A stretch of DNA of 64,000 bases from Sinonovacula constricta (taxonomy: Eukaryota > Mollusca > Bivalvia > Cardiida > Solecurtidae): assembly GCA_007844125.1 (NCBI GenBank), contig CM017573.1, positions 12,513,987-12,577,986 on the forward strand, written 5' to 3'. The position numbers and the translations under genes were made by a program. The notes below the pieces were generated by a model. The model ran no database searches, was not told where the DNA came from, and was given only the letters and a program-made list of their open reading frames with translations. This document shows positions 39,403 to 51,518 of the stretch, in pieces; positions within the stretch are counted from its first letter, which is position 1, and each line of letters begins with the position of its first letter.

Positions 39403-40275
39403 TTATTTATCAACAACATCCTCTTCAGTATCTATACAATTTTGACAGCGATTTTGAAAGAGGATCAGTGAAACGTTTAAGACGTCCTTTTCTGGGCCGT
39501 TCAGAAAGTCCTCCACTGCATGTATGACATCATCATCTGACCGAAAGTGGGTGCCGAAAATGGCCTTTATTTAAATTTTGTTAAATAGATGAAAGTCGGA
39601 TAAAGCTGGGTTCATGCAAATAAGGCGGATGTTCATTCAATTCAAAGCCACAATCGATAATGACATCCATGACAAAGGCACACGTTGTGAACAGCGCATG
39701 CTCCAGGTTGGTCAATTCACCTTTACTTCAGCGGCGCTAGAGATTAATATTTGTGTTAACTGCCTAAGAAGTGACGCATACTAGTGCCGTCGATTGTTTA
39801 TTTTGTTTACAGACAATCTACCATTAGAACACCATCTGTATTGTATTCCATCTGAGGAAACAGCCCTTACCGTCTTTAGCGGGGCTGATGCAGGGTGCTT
39901 CCATCTAGAGTTAAATGATACACTCACGTATCATCTATTGTCACAAACGTCTCCTGGTAGTTACCAGGATCTGCCTCTAAAGAATTAGATTATCACCCGA
40001 CAATATCCGCCATGGTGCGCTTCTTACCAACTGTCAGAAGTTTTGGTACCCAATGGTCGTATAGCTTGGCCATTATACAATCTTCCGTAAGAATGACCGT
40101 AATCTTTTCTGTTTAATGTCAACTGTATTGGCTATATATCCCCCTGTAACTCTCCTGTCAGGCTTACGAATGTCATGGAGGTAATTGACCATTTCTAGAT
40201 TTGTAACACTAACACTCATTAAATGATGGACGCCATCCAAAAGGCTATGCCTGTCAGTCTTCAATTCTGCCATTC
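39403..40275 (-). pseudogene. Mariner-type transposase relic
   Basis: On the minus strand, pieces of a mariner transposase follow in the expected order. R-R-V-T-G-G-Y-I-A at 40073-40160 (second helix-turn-helix) is followed by the linker W-V-P-K-L-L-T near 40040-40060. Then come the first catalytic Asp in V-T-I-D-D-T (about 39928-39945), the second in V-L-M-V-D-C-L (39812-39833) and the third in L-S-D-F-H-L-F (about 39584-39609). The C-terminus ends C-I-D-T-E-E-D-V-V-D-K with TAA at 39403-39405. Several stops and frameshifts break it. The plus-strand 64-residue frame at 39794-39988 is its antisense shadow. It sits between blocks of the TTACC minisatellite. Confidence 0.8.
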
Positions 40276-40589
40276 ACTTTTCGACTGTAACATGTAAAGG
40301 GGCATCATTTTCAAATGTTGCTATCATATTAGTATAGGGAATACTTACCTGCTAGACCTTTCTTATGCAAATATTGAATCACTGCTGTTTAGCGATGTTG
40401 TCTATTTTGCAAAAGGCACTTGTCTTAGTTACTTCAGAGGCTACCTATTCGACATAAACTGACCAAAATGACGCCAGTCTTTGAGTACACAGCCTTAAAT
40501 AATCACGAAATAGTAGGGCTGAAACATCGTATCACTGCTGCACTCATGTATTACATGTTAACTTATCAATCAGGACATCGTATGTTTAT

Positions 40590-40860
40590 TGCAATTATAA
40601 ACCATCACCAAAAGAGTAAACATAACCATCGTAGCCATACGTTACAATTACCCAGCAATACAAAAAGTTCCCATTGGCTAGCATAACCAAATGTTACACA
40701 TCGACACCAGACGATACACTTACCTATCGCTACCAGATGTTAACATTACTCATCATTACAAACAGTTACAATTAGTTACCATCTCCATATGTTACTTTTG
40801 GTTTCCAGATTTTACAATTACCAATCATAGCCCAGAGTAACAATTGCAAAAACCAGCCAT
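40590..40860 (+). repeat. TTACC-type minisatellite, third block
   Basis: 'gttacaattacccagcaatac', 'ccaaatgttacac' and 'taccagatgttaacattactcatcattac' resume the pattern of 37370-39345 on the far side of the mariner relic. This suggests that mariner inserted into a once continuous array. Confidence 0.55.
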
Positions 40861-42202
40861 CATTTGGTTATAATACTGGTTGCACTTCATACTGCCAATA
40901 TAGCATAAAGGGCAATAGCTTCAACGATATTAAGAGTTTAAAATAGAAATTAAATTATTTACAATGACTGCCTATATTCTGAAGACGTGTTTTCCTTGTA
41001 AGTAACCCATTTTTATCAATGATGTTTGCTACAATAGAGTAGTAAAGTAAGGTCATCTAGCCGTTAAAGATTTAGTATAGTATATTTGAATTGATATCAT
41101 GTCTTGCAAACAATCAAACCACTGTCAAAACGCTTGAAATAGGTAAGATGAGCCACGCTATGCAGGAGTTGTTTTTTTATTTAACGTTAATTACGCCATC
41201 AAAATGACGTCATCAGTACACGAATATTACCATATCTCGACCTAGAAATTGTCATCCTTAATTGGTATCATTAACAAAAAATAAACCATTGTCGTCACGT
41301 AAATATCGTGGTGGTTTGTGTAGAGATTTGAACGTGTGGAATATGGTTGAATACGTTCATGTCAAGTGAGGCTGGGTTACTACTACCAAAATCTATTCAA
41401 ATTCCATTTACAAAGCAACAGCATTTCTTTATCTGAACTTGCAATGCAGAGGAAACGTGCTCTATGGAAACGGGTGGGTAGAGTGACAAACAGATGGAAT
41501 AAGAGCAGCAAAAATAGTTGCAGCATTTGCAGCATGTAGTTTAGATTTATGGCTCTTCTTTCTTAAAAAAGTGGCGATGTTGATATAAATCGTATGATAT
41601 AATTTTCTATGCTGTCACTGTAAAGAAGATAAATAAGAAATCATCGGGAGTTGAAACTCAGCAGTATCTGCCTTATTATGGTAACACATTTATGTAATTT
41701 GTGAATTTCGCAATGCAATGCATTGCTACTTTTTGGACAGACGAATAACATGGCAACGCTGAACTAATTTTGGAGTGTCATACTACTGGGGTGATGTAAG
41801 TTAGCCTTCTCTGACCATAACTAAATTAGATAAATGGTCAGATATATATAACTACGGATAAAATATAAACATGTATTACTTATTTAAGCTGCATTACATG
41901 TATATTTTGTTTGATTCTGCACAAAGATTATGTCCTAATACTATCATTTCCGATGCATAGATTGTTTTTGTTATAAGCCCAAAATGTTACACAAGATATT
42001 GTTCACTTACTCCCTTAGATTTCATACTTACAAACTTAAAGTTAAATCAACAGCATTATTAACTTTGATCCCTGACTAAGCGGCCTAAGTGACTGTCACA
42101 TATTAATATCAAAAGCTATTAGAACGGCTGCTTTCTTTTATGCAACTGTTCGCATCACAATCATCAGTAATAGGTACACACAGAGAGGTTTGAGAAACAT
42201 AC
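40861..42202. other. Intronic AT-rich stretch
   Basis: Part of intron 2 of the minus-strand gene. I see no exon or named repeat. Confidence 0.35.
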
Positions 42203-42361
42203 CTGCTATCCGTTTGTCTGGGGGACATGTTTGTTGCCAATCTAAAACTTCCTCCAGCGGTACATATTTTTTGACCACATACAGTTGTCTCCGATCAGTA
42301 CGTGGTAGTTGGATAATTCTTTCTACAATACGATATGTGTTCATGTCCGATTCGGGCAAAA
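42203..42361 (-). CDS. Host gene, exon 2
   Basis: 159 bases lie between the acceptor 'tgatacaaattag' and the donor 'atagcag/gtatgttt', in and out in phase 1. It encodes L-P-E-S-D-M-N-T-Y-R-I-V-E-R, then R-R-Q-L-Y-V-V-K-K-Y-V-P-L-E-E-V-L-D-W, then C-P-P-D-K-R-I-A. The mix of charged and aliphatic residues looks like a folded cytoplasmic domain. No family was recognised. Confidence 0.65.
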
Positions 42362-42970
42362 CTAATTTGTATCATAATATTTATTTAAAATAATTATCAA
42401 AACCCCATTCACCGTTAGCATTCATTTACATTTTCTCAATAAACGTAATCCCTTTAAAAATGCAAACACGGCTTTGACATCCCACAATAATATTCCACTT
42501 ATAATATTGTTAATAACTTATTAGACAGCTTATTTTTTTAATAATATGACCCTCATTTGTAAAACATCAACAACATTTTAATGTCTGTTTTAGATTGCTA
42601 AATATAGAAGACAAAACAATTAAGTAGCAAGTGTTTTATGGTTGTGCTTTAGATATTAACATTATATATATTTAATCAGTTGATAGTACATTTTGATCAC
42701 ATGAGTTTCCCATATCCCCGAGACATTATTGGCTACTACAATTTAATAAGAGTATGAGTGAGCAAACAGTGTATGATACCCTACAAACATATTCATATTT
42801 TAACATGTATAAGTTGCTTATTTTCTATCCTGTCTGACAATGATATACATCAGTTGTTTTGCCCATGTGTTTCATAGATGACTTTGTCTTTCAACTAAAA
42901 CCTTTTATTCTTGTCTGAAAATATAATGACTGTGGGCATTTCATAATACTTTTTTTACAATGTAACTTAC

Positions 42971-43124
42971 CGTGCAGATCTGACCATTCTGCGTTTGAAA
43001 TTTCATTTGGATGATTTTCCATTTTTTCCAGATCTCTGATGATGTTTGACAGTTCATTGTCTTGTGACATTGTGCTGTGCTTTTACGAGCTGTGAACGAC
43101 CAATGTGAGTTACTATTCAGAGCA
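42971..43124 (-). CDS. Host gene, exon 1 with start codon
   Basis: The coding part runs from ATG at 43070 (context cacaATGt) to the consensus donor 'gcacg/gtaagtt', 33 codons plus one base: M-S-Q-D-N-E-L-S-N-I-I-R-D-L-E-K and on to N-A-E-W-S-D-L-H. It is acidic and has no signal peptide. An acceptor ('attttgctattacag') 54 bases upstream of the ATG suggests an untranslated exon further up. Joined exons 1-7 give 814 coding bases, 816 if the GA unit missing from exon 3 is counted: a protein of about 271 residues with one membrane segment near residue 205. Confidence 0.65.
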
Positions 43125-43540
43125 CTGTAATAGCAAAATAAATTATTCCGATTATTCTTAGATCTAACTAAACTTAAATTGAAACATATACAATAAGTAA
43201 CAAAAAAAATCAACATGAAACGTATATTAAGTGATTAGTGATATAATAAAGTTATTGCAATAAAAAAGAATATATATCGTGTATCATTAAATGTCTACAC
43301 ATACTGCTGCCCTTTTCTTTCGGGGAAAGAATAAAGATACTATCGAAACACACAACTGTGCTAGATTTAGATTGTTACTTGATATTCTTTGAAACGGGAA
43401 AAATGTTACGTAAAGACGTCTTCCAGTTGGCATCTGAACTCTTGCAGTTTTATTTTTCCAGCCTAAAATGTCATAAAACATAAGGCACAAATGAATTCTA
43501 TTTCAACAAATATTGTGAAATTTTCTGTTTTGACGGCCTG

Positions 43541-44600
43541 TTATTTACTGGTAGTAGTTTTGGGAGTAGATAACTAATTTGGAATCCCAAGGTCTTATAT
43601 CAGTAATTTCTACAACAGCAATGATCATGTCATACTTCCATGTAAAATCAGTGTAAAGTTTGTATCTCAATGCATTCCTGTTGTTTTAGCGCGTTTAACA
43701 TCACACTGGTTGAGCCTGTCGACTGACAGTACTGTTTATTCTGGACCATGTGTAGACCCAAATGACGCCTTAAGTGTTCCTAGACAACACATGAGCCTTG
43801 ACAAACGTGAACAAATGACGTACCGATATACATATCTCCATATCTCAGGATAGCATCGCCAAGTACACATAGAGTAACCGAGCGTATGTTTAATACACAC
43901 TATTCTCAGTATCAATCAACGTGCTATTTTACTTAGTCGCCACTTAGCGAAAACAGTTTCTGGCCTATCTTCATATTGGCAGCACTTGCTATTGGCAAAA
44001 CATTTCTCTAAACGGCAAACCAAATAATTGCGCTCTATGAAATAAATAGATAATGAGTGGGTGAGGAAATGTTCCTTGGAAATCTCAAAGACCGTTAACA
44101 ATAATAATGCCTGAATCGTTTTTGTGTAGATAGGTTTGATGATACTGTATACTGGCAAAACACGTTCTTATGCACTAAATACACAATGCAGTTTTTAGGT
44201 AGGTCTTGAATACGAAGTGTACACGCCAGCATAAGATAAACTGTTTGTAACTATAACAAAGCGGCGGCATCTGAAACACCGAAACAATATCCAGCATCGT
44301 ATAGCGAAATCGATAAAGTGTCAACTCCATGTGTGGTTTAACACCGTCTTAACTTTAAATGGACATTGTATAGTTCCATTGCTAACTGTTAAACATACTT
44401 AAATGTTTTATGACGACTGGCTGCCCTCAGTTAGAAAGTATGACAATATGTAGTATCATGTCAGGTGTTAAAGATTTTGTTTTATAATGTGCTATCTTTG
44501 CGCATGTATGTTTCTGCAGTTAACTTCATTGTAATACTTTACTACATATCAAAACATTGCCACGCTAGAACAGTTTAATATTCATAGTTTCATACCTAGA
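43541..44600 (+). repeat. 1-kb direct repeat, copy 1
   Basis: It aligns with 49940-51045 over its full length with moderate divergence and small indels. Shared landmarks are 'ttagcgaaaacagt', 'acacactattctcagt', 'cctagacaacac' and 'atatcaaaacattgcc'. No long open frame is conserved between copies, so this is a duplication or an unknown dispersed repeat. Confidence 0.75.
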
Positions 44601-44621
44601 AAGGTTCAATTAATCTTAAGC

Positions 44622-44890
44622 CATTGCCAAGACTTACCCTGACCTTCAAAATCGGCGGTCTATTACAACTGTAAGACAAAATTGAATTTGTCACTTACTG
44701 TATAACTGTAAAACGCAACAGTAATTGTTATACAGCCCTACGATTATATGACATTATGTAAAATGGATGTTTAAAAGTGTCAAAAATTAAGAAGCATTCT
44801 AACAATGATGACAATCTACTGAATGTATCTGTGCCAGATATTGTAAATAATACCGACCGTAAACTGAGTTATCGCTCAGCCACGCCTTCA
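44622..44890 (+). repeat. Repeat segment shared with 56068-56349
   Basis: It directly continues copy 1 of the 1-kb repeat. It matches 56068-56349: 'ctattacaactgtaaga', 'attgaat.tgtcac', 'cattatgtaaaa' or 'cattacgtaaaa', and 'gagttatc'. The family therefore extends over about 1.35 kb. Confidence 0.65.
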
Positions 44891-45249
44891 TTTAATAGAT
44901 TTATAGCATAGAAACAATCGCCGCGTGTCTATTAGTAAGTGAACAACTCTTGAAACGGAATTCAGAAATACACATCTGTTTATCAAACTAAATGAGAAAG
45001 TTATTAAGCTGTGCGTTTTAAATTGGAAAACAAGTTAAAATACAACATGGAAAATTAAACATTTAAAACATGTTCATAAAAGACTAATCAATTAAAGGAG
45101 AGAAAATAAAATGAAATTGCGAGACTCGGATTGTATCTATCAAGTATTAGAGATACACGTTTCCAGCTATACAAACACTTAAAGATTTTACGAATGTGAA
45201 AACAGTACATTGTTGTGTATGGCATAGGCAGCACCAGAGTGAAACTCCT

Positions 45250-46300
45250 AATATGTCCACTTATAAAGGCCGGTGAAACCAGTCAAACAATAGCCACTTT
45301 GGTGTACCATTTATCATATGTATACAATTTCCGATACTATATATTTAGATAAGAAAGACATTGGTTTTTAGGCTCAAATGGTGTCTAATATAAAAAGGCA
45401 ATAAGTTAACTTAACGACAACGCCGGATATCTGATGAGTAGCTTGACGAGAATTGAACTGAAAATATGATCGAACAAAATACCTTCACATAGGCATTATC
45501 TATGCTGCACCATTTCTATTGCATATTGTCGAGATTCATCAACAATTCATTGCACATTGTAAAAAATCTTTGAAGAACTTAATTTAAGAAATAGTATACA
45601 AATACCGATTCTAAAATCTAATCGCAGCACTGCTGACAAGTGAGAATAAAAGCTGCTTAATTCCTGTTAGAAGTTGCCATAATCGGTACATTATATAGGC
45701 TGTGAAAAGTTAAAGTGGTACAAATCGGAAACTTACATAACCACTCTCAACACCTCGGATATTTCTACGAAATTGACTTGCCCGGATACTGCCCCGCAGA
45801 AGAGTTGATATTGAATGACATGATATTTAGAACAGCATCTTCCCAAACTCATTTCATGAAGGTTACATTTACAACTACACGAGCATAATAAAGATGCGAC
45901 ACTTATAAGAGGCAGGTTAGACCTGTCAACCAATAGCAACTTGGATAAGAAAAACATTCCTTTCTAGGCTCAAATAGTGTCTAATATAAAAAGGCCATAC
46001 GTTAACTATAGACAAACCGGACATCTGATGAATACTTTGACTTAAATGAGCCGGAGATATGATCGAACAATTGGCCTTCACATGGACATAATATATGATG
46101 CAAACTTTGTATTGCGTATTGTCTTAATGTATCAAATAATTCATTAAATAACGCAAATAAATTTTAAATTATTTAATTTAGACATAACTTACAAAAAAAA
46201 CCTTGTACAACACTGCTTACAGAAAAAGGATTAAACTACTCTTACCATCTCGACTTTTTCTACGAAATAGACTTGTCCGGATACCGAGGAGTTACAAATG
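45250..46300 (+). repeat. Tandem duplication of about 600 bp
   Basis: 45250-45830 and 45893-46300 share 'aggctcaaat.gtgtctaatataaaaaggc', 'atatgatcgaacaa', 'ccttcacat' and 'tttctacgaaat.gacttg.ccggata'. In the first copy, 45737-45788 is bounded on the minus strand by 'ttctgcggggcag' and 'gttat/gtaagttt', so it could be a small exon (perhaps untranslated) of a minus-strand gene. In the second copy the acceptor is lost. Confidence 0.65.
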
Positions 46301-47299
46301 ACTACAACTCTAGCACATTGTCAACGCATTTGATACATGTTGCTTTTTTTATTAAATTAACTGCATCAGCATTAAAAGTATGCGTACAGCTATCATACAA
46401 TCAATTATAAAAGTAGTTCAAGTTAGAATTCATAATGTCTTTAAAAAGCACAAATACCGATTTCAATGCCGTTAACAATTATGAATTCTTTATATGAGTA
46501 CTCTTTAAGTGGAAATAATTTAGGAGGCAAGATCTGACTACCTTACATATATTCAGACTACTCTATGATGGTTCGAATTATGCGACCACACAATAGCTAT
46601 ATAGATTCAATTTACGTACGATTTAACACTAGATCACACTTAAATACACTCTGCCATTTTTTTCAAACAGAGATCGCATTTTCTTTTCTGCATCCACCTT
46701 TATGAATTAGTAAATTAAAGAAGATCACGGAGGGATTTTCATTTCGAAATTAAAGCGTAATTTCAGTCTTCATTTAGCACATATGTACACATTTGTGCAG
46801 AGCATTCATTTCTAAAATGGATTTTACAGTGGGTTACAAGTTACGTTGGGATGTTTACTTGTGGTAATTACTTTTGTAAATTTGTACCAGCCTTAGCCAA
46901 GTCTATGCGACAACCCGGATCTAGCGCATTGATGTTAAGCATAGATTTTAAATGGGGTTATGCATAAGAACTAGAAAATATGACACATTTTAATGACATT
47001 GGAGTGGTACTCTAGCATTACACTAATCAACTGTATCACGCTTTCTGATTGGATCGTAGCAAATGTTTGGCCATAAGCATGGTTCTTATAAAAAAAATTG
47101 GAAATTGTTTGTTTAGAAAATGTTGGCTGTAGCAGTCTTGGGACAAGCGATAAATAACATGGGTAATATGTGTAATTGTGACGGCTCCGGTCAAGATAGT
47201 GTACAGAATAAGTCTGTTAACCATTATTTAAAATACACCATTCAAAAATTTTAATTTCTCACTTAAATGTTCTAAAGATTTCAACAACTGTGTAAACCT
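46301..47299. other. AT-rich non-coding stretch
   Basis: I see nothing that I can name. Confidence 0.35.
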
Positions 47300-47480
47300 G
47301 GACCAGGTTTCACGAAAAAAAACTTAAGTAGGTTCTTATGCTCAAGTCTAAGCAACGTGCTCAAATCCTTGTTTAACTTAAGTAATAAACTTGAATTTTG
47401 TTTCACAAATACCCACTAACGTTCTTAAATATCTGTGTTGAGCACGCAATTTTGAGACCGATATTATACATTCTCAACTT
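47300..47480. repeat. TTTCAC/CTTAAGT-type dispersed repeat
   Basis: The stretch has 'ggtttcacgaaa', several 'cttaagta' and 'gttctta.gctcaa' motifs, and a closing 'gtttcacaaa'. Repeats of this kind are common in invertebrate genomes. Clear terminal inverted repeats were not seen, so the class is open. Confidence 0.35.
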
Positions 47481-48119
47481 ATTTAAGAATGCTCAAATAT
47501 GACTGATATCGAAGCCGCAGTCACTCGATGTTTTTCGAGTACCACGGGTCATTTCTATTAGTATCAATCCCAACGAAGTTCTCTGTGCATCAGATATAAT
47601 GAAAATATATCGATTTTTTCCAGAATTTAATTTTGTTTGTTTGTAGTCTTCTCAATTTGTCCATTGTAAGTGAAACACTTCCCTCATCACCCCCCACACC
47701 TTTGTTGTCTGTTATATGCATGTTGAAATTGTGTGCAAGTTGGTGCCATTATATCATCATTGCCGACAGTCTTTGGTCTTTCTAAGTCATCTGTATGTCG
47801 GACGATCAGGAAGTGAACACTCGCTCTCTGCGAATATGTCGGCCAGAAATGGCAATAAACTGCCGATACAAACATCCTTTAAAATACAGCTTTATTCAAA
47901 CATTCAACACTGCAATAAAGCAAACTTGTGTAAACATGTACATGTATTCTGTGAGGTGTGTATACAAATATGAGCATTCTTAAAAAAGGGAAGTAAACCC
48001 ATTATGATAAATAGTGCCATTTCGTTTTAAACTTCTGGATTCGATTATTGTAAACAACAAATAGTGTCTGAAACTTAAACATGTAATATTTCTTAAACAT
48101 ATTGCTCATAGATAAAACA
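47481..48119. other. Non-coding stretch with a GC-richer patch
   Basis: 47690-47875 is GC-richer and open on the minus strand, with L-I-V-R-H-T-D-D-L-E-R-P. An acceptor-like 'catattcgcag' lies inside, but the donor is weak and no family was recognised. I do not call a gene. Confidence 0.3.
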
Positions 48120-48280
48120 ATATTTAGACCCTAGATTTACGTCTTGGCAGAACCACTTGCGCCCTGCAGAGAAGATGGGAAATCATCTCACCTGATAGTT
48201 CGTGTCCTGACCGAGACTCCAACCCATGCAATGATGGGGCTAAGTAGTTGTAAGTCAGTTGCATACCTTACCTAAAACAC
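48120..48280 (-). mobile_element. SINE copy, decayed
   Basis: Same orientation and block order as the SINE at 31245-31456: 'agaccctaga', 'acgtcttggcagaaccac', then a B-box remnant (minus strand 'gggttggagtctc') and a tRNA-like head of altered sequence near 48250-48280. Confidence 0.55.
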
Positions 48281-48518
48281 TGCACAGTTTTTTGATTGCT
48301 GTTGTTGTTTTTGTCATAGTAATATCAGCCACTTAATATAATCATTTTTTTTCAATCTTGGCAAGAAAATAAAGAAATATGAAAGGAAACAATGTGTAAT
48401 ATAATGTTATTAGTGAACATCTGTTCTTATTCTTATAGTCGCAGCCCTCACAGTCTTGTGTCTCACTCATCTTTAATATTTGTGTTGTAATTCTATATGT
48501 TGTGTTTATAATAAAAAC

Positions 48519-48573
<55 letters not shown>

Positions 48574-48601
48574 GTAATAATAATAAAAATAATAATAATC
48601 A

Positions 48602-48673
<72 letters not shown>

Positions 48674-48702
48674 TAATATTATTATTATTATTATTATTAT
48701 GG
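48519..48702. repeat. (AAT)n followed by (ATT)n, a long inverted repeat
   Basis: An AAT tract of about 75 bases is followed, after a few bases, by an ATT tract of about 100 bases. The two arms are reverse complements, so the locus could form a large hairpin or cruciform. The poly-Asn, poly-Ile and poly-Leu open frames here are artefacts. Confidence 0.95.
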
Positions 48703-48762
48703 AGAATTAACAAGCCCGATAATGAATATATTCAGACTAGGCCTAGTCCAGACTCGGCCTAG

Positions 48763-49939
48763 AACCAAAGAGGTTAGGCAGGTTAGGGGCAGCCATCTGA
48801 AGCACAACTGTCAATAAGGAAGAGATCAAGCACTAGTTCTTTGCAGTCCTTTGAGATAAATAAATATTATTAAACGGTTTCAAATGTTCAGTCTGGTTCA
48901 GTATGGCTTTTTTAGTGGTCCGCCGTTGTTTGACTTTTACTTTTTTTATAACTGTATAACACATCACAAAGCAGGATTATACTATGAATGTTGTTTATTT
49001 CTCCATATAATCTACATACATACTTTTAAAAACATCAACACAATAGAAAAAAATCAAATTCACTTTCCGTTTCTTATGGGTGGCAGAATCGTGATTTTGA
49101 ATGTTATCAAAACAACCACTTACAATGCGTTTTACTAAGATTAAATCACTTGTTTAAGACTTTAAAAGAACCACTTAATGGAAAATTTATCGAGTACTTA
49201 CACATATCGATTTATATCAAATGTAATACGGAAAATTTAAGATGTGCTGTTGTTACACGTATAACTATGAAGATTTTATATTAAGTCCAAATCATAAGAA
49301 ACAAATTTACTAAATCAGTTGACCTTTATTTGCCCTTAAAAAGGACGTGCGCTGCATAATCATTGTTTGCATATTTAAATACACCATTTCAATTTCAGTT
49401 AAATAATATGAATGTTTCGGCAATGTCATAAATACATGTTTAGAAACAGATCCGGGGGTCAACTGATATGCTGGAAAAAGATCTAAGACCGTCTCTGATG
49501 GCTACCAAATATGGCGCCTCGTGGATTGTTGTAATCAAATGTTAGTTGTAATCTAGTTATAGATGTTGCTCCTTTCGTTTAAATAAATGAAGAAGACGTC
49601 AATATTAATTTAAAGTACACTAAAGTAATATAATTTACTCAACAATAAAGGAAAGTTACAGTAAAGTGCGGTGAAAAATATTGCAAGAGGAAGTTAAATA
49701 GAAATGTTCTTGATGGTATGTTATTCACATTGTAGTCCAATTTGTTAGAAATTATATAACTGATTCATTAAAAAAAGCGGTTTCAACGTTCGGCCACCTG
49801 ATAACAAGGGACCCATTCTAAAATGCAAAATGTCCAAGAGAGAAGTCAATAGAAAAGAGAAGCAAGAATGTCAAAAAATGCGTTAGTGTTGTTTGGAATA
49901 TTAATTGTTCTATGTAGCGAAGGCTCTGCCAGCACTGTA
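48763..49939. other. AT-rich non-coding stretch
   Basis: I see no supported gene. Just upstream, at 48737-48762, 'actaggcctagt' and 'ggcctag' form a short palindromic cluster. Confidence 0.35.
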
Positions 49940-51045
49940 TTTGTAAAATACAGAGAGGATAAGTAATATGTGGAACCCTAAGTTCTTATATCTGCCTATT
50001 CCACAGGAACGGTGCTCATACCATACTTCAAAGTAAAACCAGTGCAATGTTTATATCTCACTGACTGTCTTCCTGTTACTTTAGCATGTTAAACATCACG
50101 CATATTGAGCCTGTTTACTGTCAGTATAGTTTATACTTGCCAATAGGTAGATCCAAATCGTGCCTTGAGTTTTCCTAGACAACACCTAAACATTAAAAAG
50201 CGTGACCACATACCTTAATGCTAAGATCAATATCTCAGGATGCTCCAAGTAAGAATAAAGTACAGGAACGTTTGTTTATTACACACTATTCTCAGTGTCA
50301 TTCAACGTGACATTTTACTTAGCGAAAACAGTCACTGGCGTGTCTTCATATAGGCAGTGCATGATATTGCCAACACATGTGTCTAGAAGGCAAACCACAT
50401 AAATTGACAATATGAAATAAAATGATAATAATAATTTCATAATAATATCTAAAACGTTTGCTATATGTTTGAAGGGTATTGTGTCAACAACGTAACATAT
50501 GTACTATTCGGAAACAAGGTTCTTATGCAAAGTATGCATATTGTAGTTGATAAGTATGTCTTCAATATAAGGTGTAAACTCGAGAATAAGATATCTGTTT
50601 GTTAAAATAACAGAGCGACAGCTTCTGAAGTACCGACACAACATCCCTCAGCGTAATAGATAAATATTGCGGCTTAACACGGTATTAACTTTAATTGAAC
50701 GTGGTATACTAACTTGCTAATTCTGAAACATACTAAAAGGTACTATAACGACTGGCTACTCTCTGCTGGGAAGATGTGTGTAGTATCATGTCAGGTGACA
50801 ACGACATGCTATTTTATAATGTTTTTCCTTTGTATATGTATGTTTAACTGTGTTGTTTTTTGTCGAATGAATGTAATGTCTGAGCAGGGCGCCTGGATCA
50901 TTTGTAACATTTTATGTTAGTCAAGAATCAGAACACGAGAAAGAGTGAGAGTTTCTAATTCCTATAAAATTGCTACTAAAAATACTTTATTGAATATCAA
51001 AACATTGCCGTGCTACAAAAAGTTAAATATTCATAATTGGCGATG
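49940..51045 (+). repeat. 1-kb direct repeat, copy 2
   Basis: See copy 1 at 43541-44600. The two copies lie about 6.4 kb apart in the same orientation. Homology fades after 'atatcaaaacattgcc' and 'tattcata' near 51040. Confidence 0.75.
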
Positions 51046-51518
51046 CAGGCCTCTGCGGAGAAAAAGTTGTGTGTTGCAAAGACGTTTATGCGCCACTGAA
51101 AACATAGACAGTAGTTTGTCCATAGTGTGCCCGCACAATTTCAGTCAAAATTTTCAGTTGCAATCTAAATGTATCACTTCATTATTGAGAATAGAAGTGA
51201 TGTTGTTTTGCATTTTCATAACTCTACAATGTTTTGCACCAAATTGCATGAGATTATCTTCATGATAGCGAATACAGACAAAAACAAAATAATCTATCTT
51301 ATACTATCAACATGTCTTTATGTCAGGGGTACAACTTGCGCAGCTCATTATGCTTGCCACCCCTTTACATTAACCCTGATAAAATACGGGTCCAAATTCA
51401 GTTAACAACGTTCCATTTATTATAATTATTATTATTTACAATTTATTTTGTGTATGTCTGCAGATTTATGCAGACAGTAAACGTGAGAAACTGTTTAAAT
51501 AATAGTTTATTATTACAA

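Noticed and set aside
39794..39988. Plus-strand 64-codon frame preceded by an acceptor-like tract and ending in a stop, looking like a terminal exon
   Set aside because: The opposite strand reads mariner transposase motifs (first and second catalytic Asp) in the right order, so the plus frame is an antisense shadow.
48342..48762. Poly-Asn, poly-Ile and poly-Leu open frames
   Set aside because: Translation of AAT and ATT repeats.
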